The notes beneath the pieces are model-generated. The model was not told where the DNA came from. It made no database searches and was given only the letters and a program-made list of their open reading frames with translations. Positions 45,822 to 58,775 of a stretch of 64,000 nt of DNA are shown piece by piece (within the stretch, counting starts at the first letter, position 1; each line of letters opens with the position of its first letter). Location: contig NC_053042.1 in NCBI RefSeq assembly GCF_003473485.1, forward strand, positions 9,506,501-9,570,500, read 5' to 3'. Position numbers and translations under genes: made by a program. This DNA comes from Medicago truncatula (taxonomy: Eukaryota > Streptophyta > Magnoliopsida > Fabales > Fabaceae).

Positions 45822-46430
45822 ATTATTGAATTGAACTTGCTACAAATAAGGTTATATTCATGAGTGCATGGGAGAATAGGAGTATAGTGAGAATGGCATT
45901 TGTGTCATCATAGTTGAAAATTGCTTGCACCAGTTCAGCATCGAAGTATTTGTGAGATGCACTATGAGATGAGACACACCTTCAACTCTGCTAAACAAGT
46001 TGGCATGGTTATTTTAGGTTTTAAAAATTGTCCGGACTTTATTGAAGGTTCGGACAAACATTAATCCTCAACCGATTACCAATACACCATCTATACGCTG
46101 GTGAGCCTGGGAGCCAGGCTCTGCTGATTAAAAATGTTGGGTTTCTTAGAGTGCATTTATTTGGGATCTGTAAACAGCAAATAGGTGGCAAAAAGATTTT
46201 GAAACCTGGAAAATGTAATACTTAAAATGGGCTACTGTTACTATTCAGAACTGAAATCAAAATTATTTTAAGCAATAACATTATTTAATAGGCTATGTAA
46301 AACTAAGCTCGTGTTTGGAAAACAAAACTACGGTGCCACAGCAGGTATGGTAGAATGTTAGGCCTTGGAGATGTCATTCGCCGTGCATTCAACTCGAAAT
46401 TACTGTGTTTCCAAACATGTTGTATCTAGC
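45822..46430. other. Spacer between convergent receptor genes, block B
   Basis: No gene. Collinear with about 20165-21096 apart from the Copia remnant there (20291-20638), for which this is the empty site. Confidence 0.6.
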
Positions 46431-48997
46431 TTAACGTCGATTTATAACAATGGTAAGCGAGTTTGTAGAATCTCCAGGTAGCAGCCAAGGTAGATTTCTG
46501 AGTTGTCCAATTCCTTGTACAGGCATTCCTTTTGGAGTTTGAAATGGCTTAGGAGGCATTTCCAAGGACTCGACATCTCCTTCAAGTAACTCAACCACTT
46601 TGTTCATCGAAGGACGATCAATTGGTTTCATCTGTATACACCATAATGCAACTATTATCATCTTCTTCAGTATCTTCTCCTCCTCTTCTGTACCATTCCC
46701 CATTTCTATTTCCTTCCCTTCGCTAAATTGGTCGTAAACCCAAGAAGGGAAATAAACTTGACTCTTATGATCTTCACTCTCATTCATGTTCCTTCTCCTA
46801 CTCGCCATTTCCATTAACAACATTCCAAAGCTATAAACATCTGCTTTGTACGATACTCCTCCAATATTCTTATAGAACAATTCTGGTGCCATGTATCCCA
46901 TAGTTCCTCTTGCAGCTGTAAGAGACACAATGCTATTGTCCGTTGGATATAACTTTGCTAGTCCAAAATCTGAAACCTTTGGAGTGAAGTTTACGTCAAG
47001 AAGAATGTTATGAGGCTTTATGTCAAAATGCAAAATCCTCATGTCACACCCTCTATGTAGATATTCAATACCACGGGCTACACCAAGAGCTATATCAAAC
47101 ATTTTCTCAGAACTCAAAGAACCCATTCTTTCTCTTGAGAAAATGTGCTTTTCAAGAGAACCATTAGGCATGAACTCATAAACAAGTGCTCTTTTTGTTT
47201 TCTCAACACAAAAGCCAATTAGGTGAACCACGTTAACATGGTGAATCGTTCCAATCGTAGCAACTTCATTGATGAATTCCTGTCCATTTGCTCTTGACTT
47301 TCCACCTAGCAACTTGATTGCGACTAGGTGACCGTTGCGAAGTTGTCCTTTGTAAACAGAACCATAGCCACCTTCGCCAAGTTTATCCTTAAATCCTTTT
47401 GTCATTTTTTTAATGTCTGAGTAAGAGTATCTTATTGGCATGAGATTATTGTGAGATTTAAGAAACTCTTCAACTGAATCATATGCCGATAAATGCCTCC
47501 TTCTCCATTTATATGCCATGTACATCGGGATAAATAGTAAACCACCCATGATTCTTATCAGAAGAATTATTCCTGTTTTGACAAAAGTTAAAACAGATAT
47601 GTTAAGATCCCTCTGTGCAAAAATTATTTTATTTGTGGTTAACCATGAATTTGAACTGCACAACTTATCTACCATTTTGAGAAACATACCGATGAGAGCG
47701 CCTAATAAGTGAGAACCTGTAAAAAAGAAATTTATAAGTAGACCAAACAAATTAGCATATGTTTTCTTCTACAAAAAAGGAATAAAACATATTTACAAAC
47801 ATGTAACCTAGCATAAATTAGATATCATGCTCGCAACTATAAGGTCATATGTCTCATTGTTCACTCTTTTTATCTTCTGCAAGTGGTTCATCAATAAAGC
47901 ATTGATCTAACTACTGTCTTAATTTTCACATGAGATTTAAATGTTAAGATTAGAGATTTAAATGTTAAGATTAGAGAACGCAATATGAATTCCGTGGATT
48001 ACGATCTTATATACATCAATCTAAAATAGCAAAGAATAGAAACACCACCTTTAGTCAGATCTTTGACTGTATGGATTAGCTCTTTTAAAGCACCTGCATA
48101 TGTCCAAAGGAGAAAAATATTTATCAAACTGTTAAAGGAAAAAGCTTTACAAAATGTATACAAAATCAATCAAAAAGTATATGGTTAGAGGAATTCAAAA
48201 AGAAAACTGCTATCAAAGTGAAAGAAATAGAAAGTGTACTTACATTTAAAAGACGGTATATAGTCATGACTGCAAGGTCTACTACTTGAACAACCGATGA
48301 CCTCATTGTTGTTATTCAACTTACAGTAACCTCTACCTTGACACTCTTTGCAGAATATCTCATGCCAAGAAAGCTCCAATCCATAAACAAGTTGCTGATG
48401 AATATTCACATACGAAAAGTTTTTGCCACTGTTGTTCAATTTTGAAGTTGTAACAACCATGACTAGTATGCTGCATGAATCCTCCAACTCAGAGATTTTC
48501 AAGTCACCAAGTACAGCATAATTGGAAGAGTTGATCAATCCTTTGTTACAAGATGAAGTATCCATGTAAAGTGGAGAATTAATTGAAGCTGCACAGCTTA
48601 TAAATGCTATGGTTTCTAAGTTATTAGTATCTAACAAGCTATAAGGTTTATCAGTGGTGAAGTTTTCATTTGTTAAAGTGTATAGAGGAATTGAAGAGCA
48701 ATTTTCTTTGTTCAGACCTGAATCTATGATCCTTATTGTGGAATTTTTGTAGTTGATGGATTCTACAAAGTATTTTCCATTGTATAGATTTAGTATTGTT
48801 TGATTGTTCTCACAGGAAAGTTCATAATTTGGATCACCACAGTTTTCGGGATCGGTTTGTAGACGAAAAGGGTAAGTGATGTTTTGTATGTTGCCACAAG
48901 ATGAAGGGAGACATTGGTCATTTGTTTCTGTTAGGCAAGGAAGAGGGAATAGGAGGATCATCAAAACAATTAGATTAACAAGAATTTTCCAAGACAT
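46431..48997 (-). CDS. LRK10L-type receptor-like Ser/Thr kinase, 4 exons
   Basis: Exons 48997-48244, 48093-48049 (45 nt), 47716-47690 (27 nt) and 47572-46431 join in phase 1 and give 655 aa. Residues 1-25 are a signal peptide. The GUB_WAK_bind ectodomain has [18 protein letters not shown] and [10 protein letters not shown], followed by a second cysteine-rich part ([12 protein letters not shown]). The kinase exon has a membrane helix (about 277-297), GEGGYG (341-346), VAIK lysine (362), HFDIKPHN (457-464) and DFG (477-479), so it is an intact non-RD kinase. The exon 4 acceptor AAAACAG|GA was preferred because an upstream AG gives a stop in the required phase. Donors are GTAAGT, GTGGTG (weak) and GTATGT. 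It is the intact parent-like copy of the pseudogene at 21097-23264 and converges on the receptor gene ending at 44922. Confidence 0.88.
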
Positions 48998-50109
48998 GGT
49001 TGAAAGGAGAGAGATTTCAAATTTGAAACAAAGGAAAAGGCTTATACTATTGGCTAAAGTATGAAGAAAACAATGTTTTAGGTCGCGGTTGCAGTCAGCC
49101 GTGATCCCTAATGTTATAGATAATTACGGTCAAATGTAGTTGATATGACTTGCATGTGGTTGCGGAAACATCAAAAACATTGATGCTGAGGTTCAGATTG
49201 TGGTCGTGGACCTTATTTTGAAACCCTTTTCAGATGTATGAAACTAAGCTTTACTTATATTTTGATGTATGTGGAAACTATATTTTGAAGTTTGAAATAT
49301 TTTCCTATTAGTGAAAAGAAAACTAGTAACTTTGATATTGGTGATTATGACACTTACATTGGAATTTTCATTATGTTCATGTGACATGAGAATATGTTGT
49401 GATATAGACACAAGGTTGAGACATGAGAAGAGGATCCTATTGGTGTTGTGTTGTTTAACATCATTGACAAAAATTGATGCCATTACTATGGGAATATGCT
49501 GCACTCAAGGATTCTTTTGAACTTTGATTTTGATTTTTGATTGGTCTATAAACTTCTTAATTTCAAAATTTTATAACTTATACATTAAATTCATACGTAA
49601 GCATGCATGTTTGGTTGCTTCTTTGTTATTTTAATTTTGATCATGTATTATATAAGTGTACCAAATAGTGTTGACTTTGATTAAATTTTGTTTATGCGAT
49701 TAGTAAATTGTACTTGAAATTCAATGGTTGGATTCTTTATTTTTTGTGAAAGATTTAACTGAACGTCAAGCTACAATTGAAGTGGGATTCTTATCATTCA
49801 TTTAATACTAAGTTGACATAACAAATATCACGAATTTTCATATTATTTTCCTGTAAACTATATCAATTGGCCACTTAATTTCTTAATTTGGATAAAATTT
49901 AATTTATGATAGGTGATGGTAGTTTATGGTAAAGGTCAAAACTTTGAAGTATTATACACAAATGTTTTTTCAAATGTACCAACTTGAGATGGAATTTCTA
50001 ACACCACATATTTGAGGATTTGGTTTTTTTTCTTACGGTACTTCAGTGATTTGATTATATACCAATTGTATTTACTTTAGTCAATTTTAACACCAATTAT
50101 ATTTACTTT

Positions 50110-50232
50110 AGCCCCTAGTTATATAAGGTTTCTTTAGGGAAAAATATGCTACAAATTCTTATTTAACATGAGATATTTGCAAAAATATGCTACAAATTCC
50201 ATAGTAGAGAAACCTTATATAACTAGGGGCTA
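50110..50232. repeat. Short fold-back repeat (MITE-like, 123 bp)
   Basis: TAGCCCCTAGTTATATAAGG at 50110 is inverted at the right end as CCTTATATAACTAGGGGCTA. Between them AAAATATGCTACAAATTC occurs twice in direct orientation. No clear target duplication. Confidence 0.7.
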
Positions 50233-51205
50233 CATTTACAAGTTTAAATATGAAGGACTAAAATTGTGAATCAAAGAAAGTAGGATGACCATGAGTGCAT
50301 TTAAGTCGATAAAAAAATATATAAAAAACTAGACTTAATGAAGCAATTTTTTTCGCAAAAAACTAGCTAGACCTAATGTCAAATAGCTTGAGCTAAAAAA
50401 TAAATGTCAAATAGCCAGCCAGCACACGTCTGCTGAAATAAAAATTTGTTTTGATTAACATAAAAAATAATGAAGATGGCTACTCAACAAAGTTGTTATG
50501 TTATTGTCATTCAACTAAACTTTATTATACTATTTGATTGTTCTGGGTTTTTTTTAAGGGCTGTTTGATTTTTCTAGAGTTAAACCATTTGATTGAGTAC
50601 GATTTATCAGACTAGGGTTAATCTGTTTACGTCATGTCTTGAGAGTGCTCTCAAAGGTTAGTATTTATAGCAGTATCTATGCCTGTTTGGCCCGCTAACT
50701 TAGGTGTTAAGTTATTTAGGAAGAGGATAAGCATTGAGGTTTCTGGGTGCTTCTAGAAGGCTCCGAAGGCGGCTTCTTATGAAGGGTTTGGTGTCCCTTA
50801 TCATGGTAATCCCGGTCCACAAGCCCCCCAAGCACGAGCCTTAGGACAAAGCGCAGTGATTTATGATACGAAGCGTAGTTTGCTGGGTACTTTTCCTTAT
50901 GAGTGTACTTTTGTATATACCGTCTTTTCATAGGACATTGTGTCCCCTATCTAGGCTATCCCGTCCATATTTAATTTAAGAAAATGTACAATTAATAATT
51001 TGAGTAGTATGGAAGTATATATTCAAAGAGATAAATTATTTATACGATTCAAAAGAAAATATGCATGACAAGCTTTGAAGAATTTAAACTCAAACTTTAA
51101 ATAAAGAAAATAAAAAGACTAAACTCTCAAAGAAAAGCAACCTAATTAAAGATTAATATTGTAACAAAGAAAATAATGACTATAGTTAGCAAGTGCATCA
51201 CCACC

Positions 51206-51376
51206 TTGACTTTTTCTAATCAAACTCACCAGTTTGACTTTAGTTTCCTATTTGGTATTTTACATACATATGACAATTAAATTCTTGCTATCATACATAG
51301 TCAATGACATATGTTGTGTATAAAGAATGATAAGGTGGTTGACAATTACCCTAAAAAAAATAAAAGATGGTTGACC
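51206..51376 (+). promoter_or_regulatory. Cluster of W-box-like motifs upstream of receptor gene
   Basis: TTGACT at 51206 and 51234 and TTGACC at 51371, i.e. 140-310 bp before the ATG at 51516. WRKY transcription factors of defence pathways bind TTGAC(C/T). The count is only modestly above chance, so this is suggestive. Confidence 0.3.
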
Positions 51377-51515
51377 TTCAAAAAACAATTCACTAATATT
51401 ATTGTCATTGCAAATATTTAATAGAACAATAAGATCCTATCCTACCCAATTTAATTTCATATACAAGTCTAGTCTACATAATGAAAGTATAACTAAAACT
51501 TAATCATAGAGAAAA

Positions 51516-54224
51516 ATGTGGGGTAATTACTCTACATTAGTTCTTCAATTCTTATGCTTCTTTTTTAGTGTAAATTACTACACTAACCTTGCTTCAAATG
51601 ATGTTCAATGCATGAAAACAAGGTGTAATCACAAAGATGCTCCAACTATTCAATACCCTTTTAGACTCCAAAACATTCAACCACAAAATTGTGGCAAAAT
51701 TGGGTATGATCTTTCATGCTATGAGAATCAACAAACCATACTAAAATTGCCAAATTCAATCAATTTTATTGTCAACAAAATTGATTACAAGTCTCAAACA
51801 ATTCATGTAACATACCCAAATGGATGTCTTCCAAAACTCCTTTCAAATCTTAATGTAACATCCACACCTTTTCATTTCATTGACAATTCAAATTCTAATT
51901 ATACCCTCTTCAATTGTTCATCCATGAACACTGCTTTACAATCTTATTATTCTTCCATTACTTGTCTTTCTTCTAATGGATACGAAGTTTATGCATTGAA
52001 CTCTACACTTCAATTAAAGGATGTTACTTTGACATATTGTACAAAGTTGTATGACATGTCTTTTGTTCCGGAAGATGTTGTTTTTAGTCATGGAGATGAT
52101 CTTATTTTAGGTTGGGATACAAGTTGTGGTAATGAAAGTGAAACTGAACATGAATGTTACAACAATGTCAACAAATCCAAAGGTATTTTGTTTTATCACT
52201 TTTTTAGTCCTTTATTTTTTCTATTTTGTTTTCAATTTTTTTAAACATTAATATAATATATAAGTTTATTGGATTCACGTGATTTTACAAATATATAATT
52301 AATTATAACTATTATTTACAAATACTTGAGTGTTTATAATTGTTTTTTCTCTATAAAATAAATTTTAACTTGACGAACGCTATAATTTGAAATTTCTATT
52401 GGAAGATAATTTAAGTCTAAGAAAAATGATTTTAATATGAATATTTTTTTAGAAAGAAAAAAAACTCGGTATCTAGTCATACCAAAAAAATCATTTTTTT
52501 TCTGAGATAGATATAGTGAGAAATCAACCAACAATAAGTGGTTTCTATAAGCATGACAAGGTTGTCTTAACATGTCCTTGACTTTTTTTTTACAGGTGCA
52601 GGGAAAAAAGTGGAGATTCTAGGTGACAGTTACTCAGAGATTATGTTCTCTTTGGTTTTATTATGATCATCATTATTTTCAAAGTTCTAAATCATGAGAG
52701 TTTAATTTGTATACACTAATAAAAATGTTTTACACTCTTAGCAAATCATAATCAATCAAACCAATGACTAAATTTAAAGTCAAACACTCTTAAGCATTTG
52801 ACCATCATGATTGATTAGGGTGTAAAAAAATTTACATCAACAATATATATGAATAAATGGAAATCATAATCTCATACTCGATCACAGTTGCAAAGATATG
52901 AATATATGTTTGGTATCAAGGTGAATATGTAGCTTTTGGCATAAGCTTCAATGTAGCTTTTGGAAAATCAATGTGGGCTACCGTGATTCCGGCAAGCATA
53001 CATACCATACCATGATATCAAACATATAACTTGCGATCTAAACTTCTATAGAGTACTTTCAAAAAAATAATTACTTCATTATTACATCTTGAATGTTTGG
53101 ATTAATTAACGGTTTCTTTGTGTCATGCAGTACCAATACTATCATGTCTTGGAATTTTACTACTAGTCACTGTACTATACCATTTTCGATATAGAACTCA
53201 AAAAGATAAAGAAAACGAAGCAAGAATAGAGAAGTTCTTAGAAGATTACAGAGCATTGAAACCAACAAGGTATAGCTATTCAGACATAAAGAGGATCACA
53301 AACAAATTCAAGAACGAATTAGGGCAAGGAGCATACGGAACGGTGTACAAAGGTAAACTATCTAGCGACATATATGTCGCGGTCAAGCTTCTCAAAACTT
53401 CCACAGGAAACGGACCAGAGTTCATCAATGAAGTAGGAACAATGAGTCAAATTCATCACGTCAATGTTGTTCACTTAGTTGGCTTTTGTGCCGATGGACA
53501 CACACGAGCTCTTGTGTACGAGTATTTACCAAATGGTTCGTTGCAGAAATTCATTTCCACAACGGATTTCAAAAACCACTTTTTGAGTTGGGAGAAGTTA
53601 CAAGAAATTGCGCTTGGAATAGCGAAAGGAATTGAGTATCTTCATCAAGGATGTGACCAGAGGATACTTCACTTTGATATAAAACCTCATAATATCTTAC
53701 TTGACAATAACTTCACTCCCAAGATATCTGATTTTGGTCTGGCTAAGCTTTGTTCAAAGGATCAAAGTGCGGTTTCCATGACCGCGGCTAGGGGGACTAT
53801 TGGTTACATAGCACCAGAAGTTTTCTCTAGGAACTTTGGAAATGTGTCGTACAAGTCTGATGTTTATAGTTTTGGAATGTTGTTGCTAGAGATGGTCGGG
53901 GGAAGACAGAATGTCGATGTTGTAGAGACGAGAAGTGGTTTAGGGTATTTTCCGGAATGGATTTATAATTTGTTAGAGCAAGGGATTGATTTGAGGGAAC
54001 ATATTGAGGTGGAGAAATACGCGAAAATAGCGAAGAAACTTGCGATTGCTGGACTTTGGTGTATTCAATGGCACCCGGTCGATCGTCCTTCTATGCAAGT
54101 TGTTGTTCATATGTTGGAAGGAGATGGAGAAAAATTAAGTATGCCTCCAAATCCATTTGCTTCTGCTGATCCTGCTATAATGAATGTGAGTTTAATTGGA
54201 AGGCACCTTCATAGAGAGCAATGA
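51516..54224 (+). CDS. LRK10L-type receptor-like Ser/Thr kinase, 3 exons
   Basis: Exons 51516-52182, 52596-52622 (27 nt) and 53131-54224 join in phase 1 and give 595 aa. Exon 1 has a signal peptide and the ectodomain: CMKTRCNHKDAPTIQYPFRL, NCGKIGYDLSC, then NGCLPKLL. The microexon codes GAGKKVEIL. Exon 3 has a membrane helix (about 233-249), [14 protein letters not shown], glycine loop GQGAYG (296-301), VAVK lysine (317), HFDIKPHN (412-419), DFG (432-434), the APEVFSRNFGNVSYKSD activation segment and a conserved C-lobe (DRPSM). It is an intact non-RD kinase of the same subgroup as the genes at 1-2912 and 24362-26176. All introns are short, and no transposon is recognised inside the gene. Confidence 0.9.
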
Positions 54225-57200
54225 TCCATGTTAATATGGACTATATTCTACATGTGTATTAAAGATTATAAAAGTACATTGTTGATCTTGTTACAACCAA
54301 ATTCTGTATGGAAAGAGTATGATATAATACATAGATGAATCTAGCATTTTTGTCCTCTTTTTATTCTGCTCTGTTTGCAAACTTTTATTAAACAGTGCTA
54401 CATAATATTTTATTTAGGAAATTGATTCTAAATTTTAGATATTAGATTTAAAGATATGTAGTTTTTGGACTTTATCTGAATTTATTAAAATTAACTAATT
54501 GAAGGATTATGCATTAATGTTTTTTATGAAATTTCTTCTTGTTCAAATGATGTACTTCATTTTAATTTGTTTTTTGTGGGGGTGTTCTTCATTTGTTGTT
54601 GTTAAAGCTTATAAAATGATATTATTTGATATTGATGTGTGTGTCTATCAAGCTTCAATAACCGTAGTATTTTTTTAACCTTTTTTTTACAAGATCTTAG
54701 CCTCTCAAGTCCCAATACATGGATAGACCTCATCCGATATCTAATTTACAACTCATATAGTTTCGGTTGCAAAAAGTTTCGATTTCTGCTCTTTCCCCAG
54801 CACATTTCGTTCGCGTCCTGCAGTCATTCCTAACATACCTCTGCATTACGTCTATGATGAAAGCCAGCATCTACAAACAGGGATGGGTATATCTAATGCT
54901 ATGTGTGGGCTCGAGCCCCACTATGTACTAGGTTTAATTCTTAATATTATGGGTCTATTTAGTAAGCCATACATTTGAGCTTATAACTCATGTCATATAA
55001 GCTCATTTGATTAAAAAGATATGTTTGGTAATTGTCATTTTTTCACGAGCTTATAACTTATCTATAAATTATTTATCTCTATCGTTTGATTTTGAATGTT
55101 TGTTTAGAACTTCTTCAAGTTCACAACCAAATGCATTAACATGTCGACTGGAACGGACAAATGTCATGACCAACACTACTTGCTACAAGATTTGGTAAGA
55201 ATGAGAATGGGGAATAAAGTGTGATTGAAAGCATGAACTATCTTTTCTAAGTGTGCCCAACATGAACCAAAGTAGTAAGTTAATCAAAGTCATAAGGTAT
55301 GCATTGGATTTGTGCATCCTCTCGGAAAGGTATGCATTTTTAAGTTTATGCAAATTTATGACTTTCAGCTATTTTGTTACTTAAGGATTTGAGCATGAAC
55401 TATCTTAAGAACCTCTATTATTTGTTGGATTCTCTTACAAGTGCATGACAATTTCCTTTATCAATACTATCTAAATTATATTTATTTTATATGGATTTGT
55501 CTTTCTAATCAAAATCGTTATGTATAATTTATGTGAGTCGTTCACCGAGAGATTGAGAATTCTTCTTGTATGACTAGGTTTAATGTTCTCAAATGCACAT
55601 GCAAGATGGGACTAAAACCGAAGACGGGGTAGGCCTTACTTTGTTAGACGTCGTGAATATAAATCTTAGGTAGTATTTGATCTAGGAACATGTGTTAATC
55701 CAACAAAGACATAGAGGGGATTCAAAAAGTTCTAATCACCGACAAATCTCAATTTCAAACCAGTTTAAGCTTTGTCGTAATCAACAATCTTGAAAAACTT
55801 CCCCAAACTATTGTTTTTAATTATAAGTTTAGTTGATTGTCTGCTAGAAAACGACAATCCTTGTATATATGATAACTCTGTGCGGGTGGATGTTGCAATA
55901 CTGAGGATGTGGACCATTTGTTTCTGAATTGTGCTTTTTTTGGGTAAAATTTGGTATGTTGTTTCTAACTGGGTAGGCATTATAACGGTTAATCTGACGT
56001 GTGTATCAGATCATCTTATTCAGATTTACGTGTTGCAAGACTACTTAAAAAAATGTTCGACAAGTTATGTATTTTATTTGGCTATCAAGCGTGTGGATTA
56101 TATGACGAGAAAGAAGCACGAATTTTCCATCACAATGATGATACATTGCAACGTTTTCTTGATAAAATTAGTTGCAAATTTTTTTTGTGGTTGAAAGCAA
56201 AACTATGTTAATTTTATTTTTCATTATCATTGTTGGTTTATTCCTTTTTATGTTTGAAATGTAACAACTCTTTTCGCTTTTATTCTTCTTACGTTTATCG
56301 TTCTTTTTGATGTAATTGATATTTTTGTTTTTAGTCTATTTTAACACTTCTTATACTCGAATCGAAAGTCAAGATTGTTCATTTCTTTCTAGCTTCTTCG
56401 AAGAAAAAAACGAACATAGTCTTATTTTAGTGAAGATAAAATCAAATTTCACTCAAATATTAAAAAAATCACAAAAGAAAAAACACAAATTTAATAGCGT
56501 AATTATTACACAAAAATCAAGAAACCAAACGAAAACAGTATCGGTCAGACAACACGTAATTTTGGGCCACCTGTCGAAGAAAGAAGTAAAAGCAGTCAGT
56601 CACTGGTATGGCAATTGCGTAGTATGTCCTTTTGATGGAAGCAGAAAACCGCAGCTGGCCTGACCCGTAGAGAGAGATATTAATATTTACGTGTAGCTTT
56701 GGACCACAACCCTACAAAAGCTACTTCATCAAATAGAATGTACTGTACCATAAAAATATCATCATATCATATAACTTCAATTAAGTATTAAATATCACAT
56801 ACTACAATTATTATTTCGGAAAAATTGCGAAGGATCAATCATTTTATAGTCCAACATAAAAGATCTTCAAAATATCAATCATTTGAAAGTTCAACACAAA
56901 ATATCTTCAATGACTAAAACATTAAAATTGATAATGACAACATAAAACCAAGAAATATGTGAGAGTATTGTTTTTCTAGCACGCCTTATTGAAGAGGTGA
57001 ATAATATAAGTCAAAGAAAACTTCTAAGAATATGATACGTGTCGTAAAATAATGTGAGAAATTATTCATAAACAGATTGCAAATGCAAATATTTTCTTAG
57101 CACTCTTTAAACACGAATTCATCTATTTTTTAAATTTTTTGTTTTAAATTAGTGGCTAAGCCGTCCCACTCTTAGAGAGGAAGGTCATAACTTAAATCGA

Positions 57201-57441
57201 ACTTATATACATATTATTGTGTCCAAGTTTGAGTTATATGTTTTATATTAAATAGAAAAGTGAAGGTTGAACATTTTATATGTTAGATGACCTATAAATT
57301 CATTACCTTCAAATTTTGGATAAAAGTGTGGTGTCACTTTTACTTGTGTGGTTGTTTTATCCTATATGTGGACGGTCCCGAGCTCCTCTCATGATCAAAT
57401 TTAAGTTATTCTTCTTTTTTTAATCATATTAGTCATTTATT
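54225..57441. other. Gene-poor intergenic region
   Basis: Apart from a LINE fragment (55840-56300), no gene or clear element was recognised. A 115-codon plus-strand frame at 56316-56663 is lysine-rich without a known domain and is not called. Confidence 0.45.
55840..56300 (+). mobile_element. LINE 3' fragment (zinc-binding region)
   Basis: Across frameshifts it reads GCCNTEDVDHLFLNC, FFG and VVSNWVGI, then FFLWLKAKLC followed by a T-rich 3' UTR. It parallels the end of the LINE at 41376-43354 ([17 protein letters not shown]). Ends are not resolved, and it is too broken to function. Confidence 0.65.
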
Positions 57442-57800
57442 TGTTAAAATATTTATTTCAAGTGTCCCACGTCGGATAGGAGATAGTCTGACAATATGTT
57501 TATAAGTAGGGGCAATCTTCACCTCACAACCGGTTTTGTGGGGTTGTGTTCGACTCAACCACGATTTCTAAAATGATATCAGAGTCTCTTCAAAGTCCAT
57601 TGGACCACTTGTTAGTAGGTTTCTGTTATTGGACCACCCACCATTTTTGTCCACGAACCATACCCGATGGTGTTGGTTGTGAAGGGGTGTGTTAAGAGTC
57701 TCACATCGACTATGAGATAGTTTGACAATGTATTTATAAATAGAAGAAATCATCATCTTAAAAGTCAGTTTTATGGGATGGTGCTAGACTGTTATAATGA
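57442..57800 (+). mobile_element. TRIM-like short LTR retroelement
   Basis: Two related sequences of about 110-130 bp (57442-57573 and 57690-57800) both start TGTTAA. They share GTC(C/T)CAC(G/A)TCG and ATAGT(C/T)TGACAAT(A)TGT, followed by TTATAA. Between them is TGATATCAGAG (57574-57584), a mutated primer site of the TGGTATCAGAG type. The interior is about 105 bp with no ORF. The layout is that of legume TRIMs, strongly diverged. Confidence 0.65.
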
Positions 57801-58569
57801 CATTTGAATCCCTTAATTGTTTGGTTCATGGTTCAACAACTGAATGTTACTTATGGATTAGAAATTAAGTTAACTTGAAAAGATTTATCATGGCAGATGT
57901 GTGTGACTGTGAATGCCTTGGTTTAAAAAAATCAACTTAACTTGAAAAAATATTAAACGAAGTTAAAATAATATGAAATAAAAAAGAATATAATAATATA
58001 AAGAAAGCAAGATGCATAATTAACTTGGGTGACCACGCCAAAAATCAAGCATGGACAAAGATAGAAAAATGCATGCGTGTCCATATACTACAGTTCAGTA
58101 GTTAGGAAGGTTCAATGGAAGTATCTAACTATATCTCTTCTAGTAAGGTCCCAATTCAGAAACGCAACCCATCTCCATATAACACATGTCCTCCAACCTC
58201 AATAAAAGCATCATTTACGGATAGCAACGTGTATCATGCCACGTTAACTATCCTATGACCCTGACCACGACCCCTTCTCTTTCTTTTTCTTTTTACAAAG
58301 TCTAAGGTTGGGTTCCGGAGACTCATCATAATTTTTTGTGTTAATCTTTTGATTCTTAATAAAAAAAGAACATTGAAAAATGTTTGCCAAATATTGTTTC
58401 GTCTAGAGATTAGATATAGTTTTACTGAACAGTTTATCATTCATGAAGTTTATTAACCATTTGATTTCAATTGTTTGATTGCAGCAACAAAATATGTTTG
58501 AGGTAAATAAAATCTAATTAAGAATTGTTCTATTCAAGAATCAAGTTTAAGTTCTCTCAACAATTCTTT

Positions 58570-58775
58570 GTTGATGGAGTTTTTTTTTTTATATAAAAAA
58601 ACTCGATATCCGATCCAAGAATCGACTAATCCGAAGAGACCAATCTCACCGCCCACTTGTGGGGGCTCCGTTTAAAGCCAGAGCAAGCTCTGTATGGACT
58701 TAGCCCACCGAAATTGGCACCAGAGAGAATCGAACCTGAGACCTCTGAAGGAGCAAACTCCAAGATCCCAAGCCA
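58570..58775 (-). mobile_element. Probable tRNA-derived SINE
   Basis: The minus strand contains CAGGTTCGATTCTCTCTGG, a good pol III B box, near the start, and then a body with TGGGCTAAGTCCATACAGAG. It ends in an A-rich tract (plus-strand T-run at 58580-58589). The A box and target duplication were not identified. Confidence 0.5.

Larger units (their letters stand above)
48998..51515. other. Divergent intergenic region between two receptor genes
   Basis: No gene. About 49070-49235 (TTTTAGGTCGCGGTTGCAGT ... GTGGTCGTGGACC) resembles the hAT MITE family at 19653-20076, decayed. An inverted repeat lies at 50110-50232. About 50600-50950 is unusually GC-rich for this region (CTCCGAAGGCGGCTTCTTA, AAGCCCCCCAAGCACGAGCC) and is probably an unidentified TE piece. 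Confidence 0.45.

Noticed and set aside
56316..56663. 115-codon lysine-rich ORF
   Set aside because: No domain, A-rich composition explains the lysines, no promoter or splice context.
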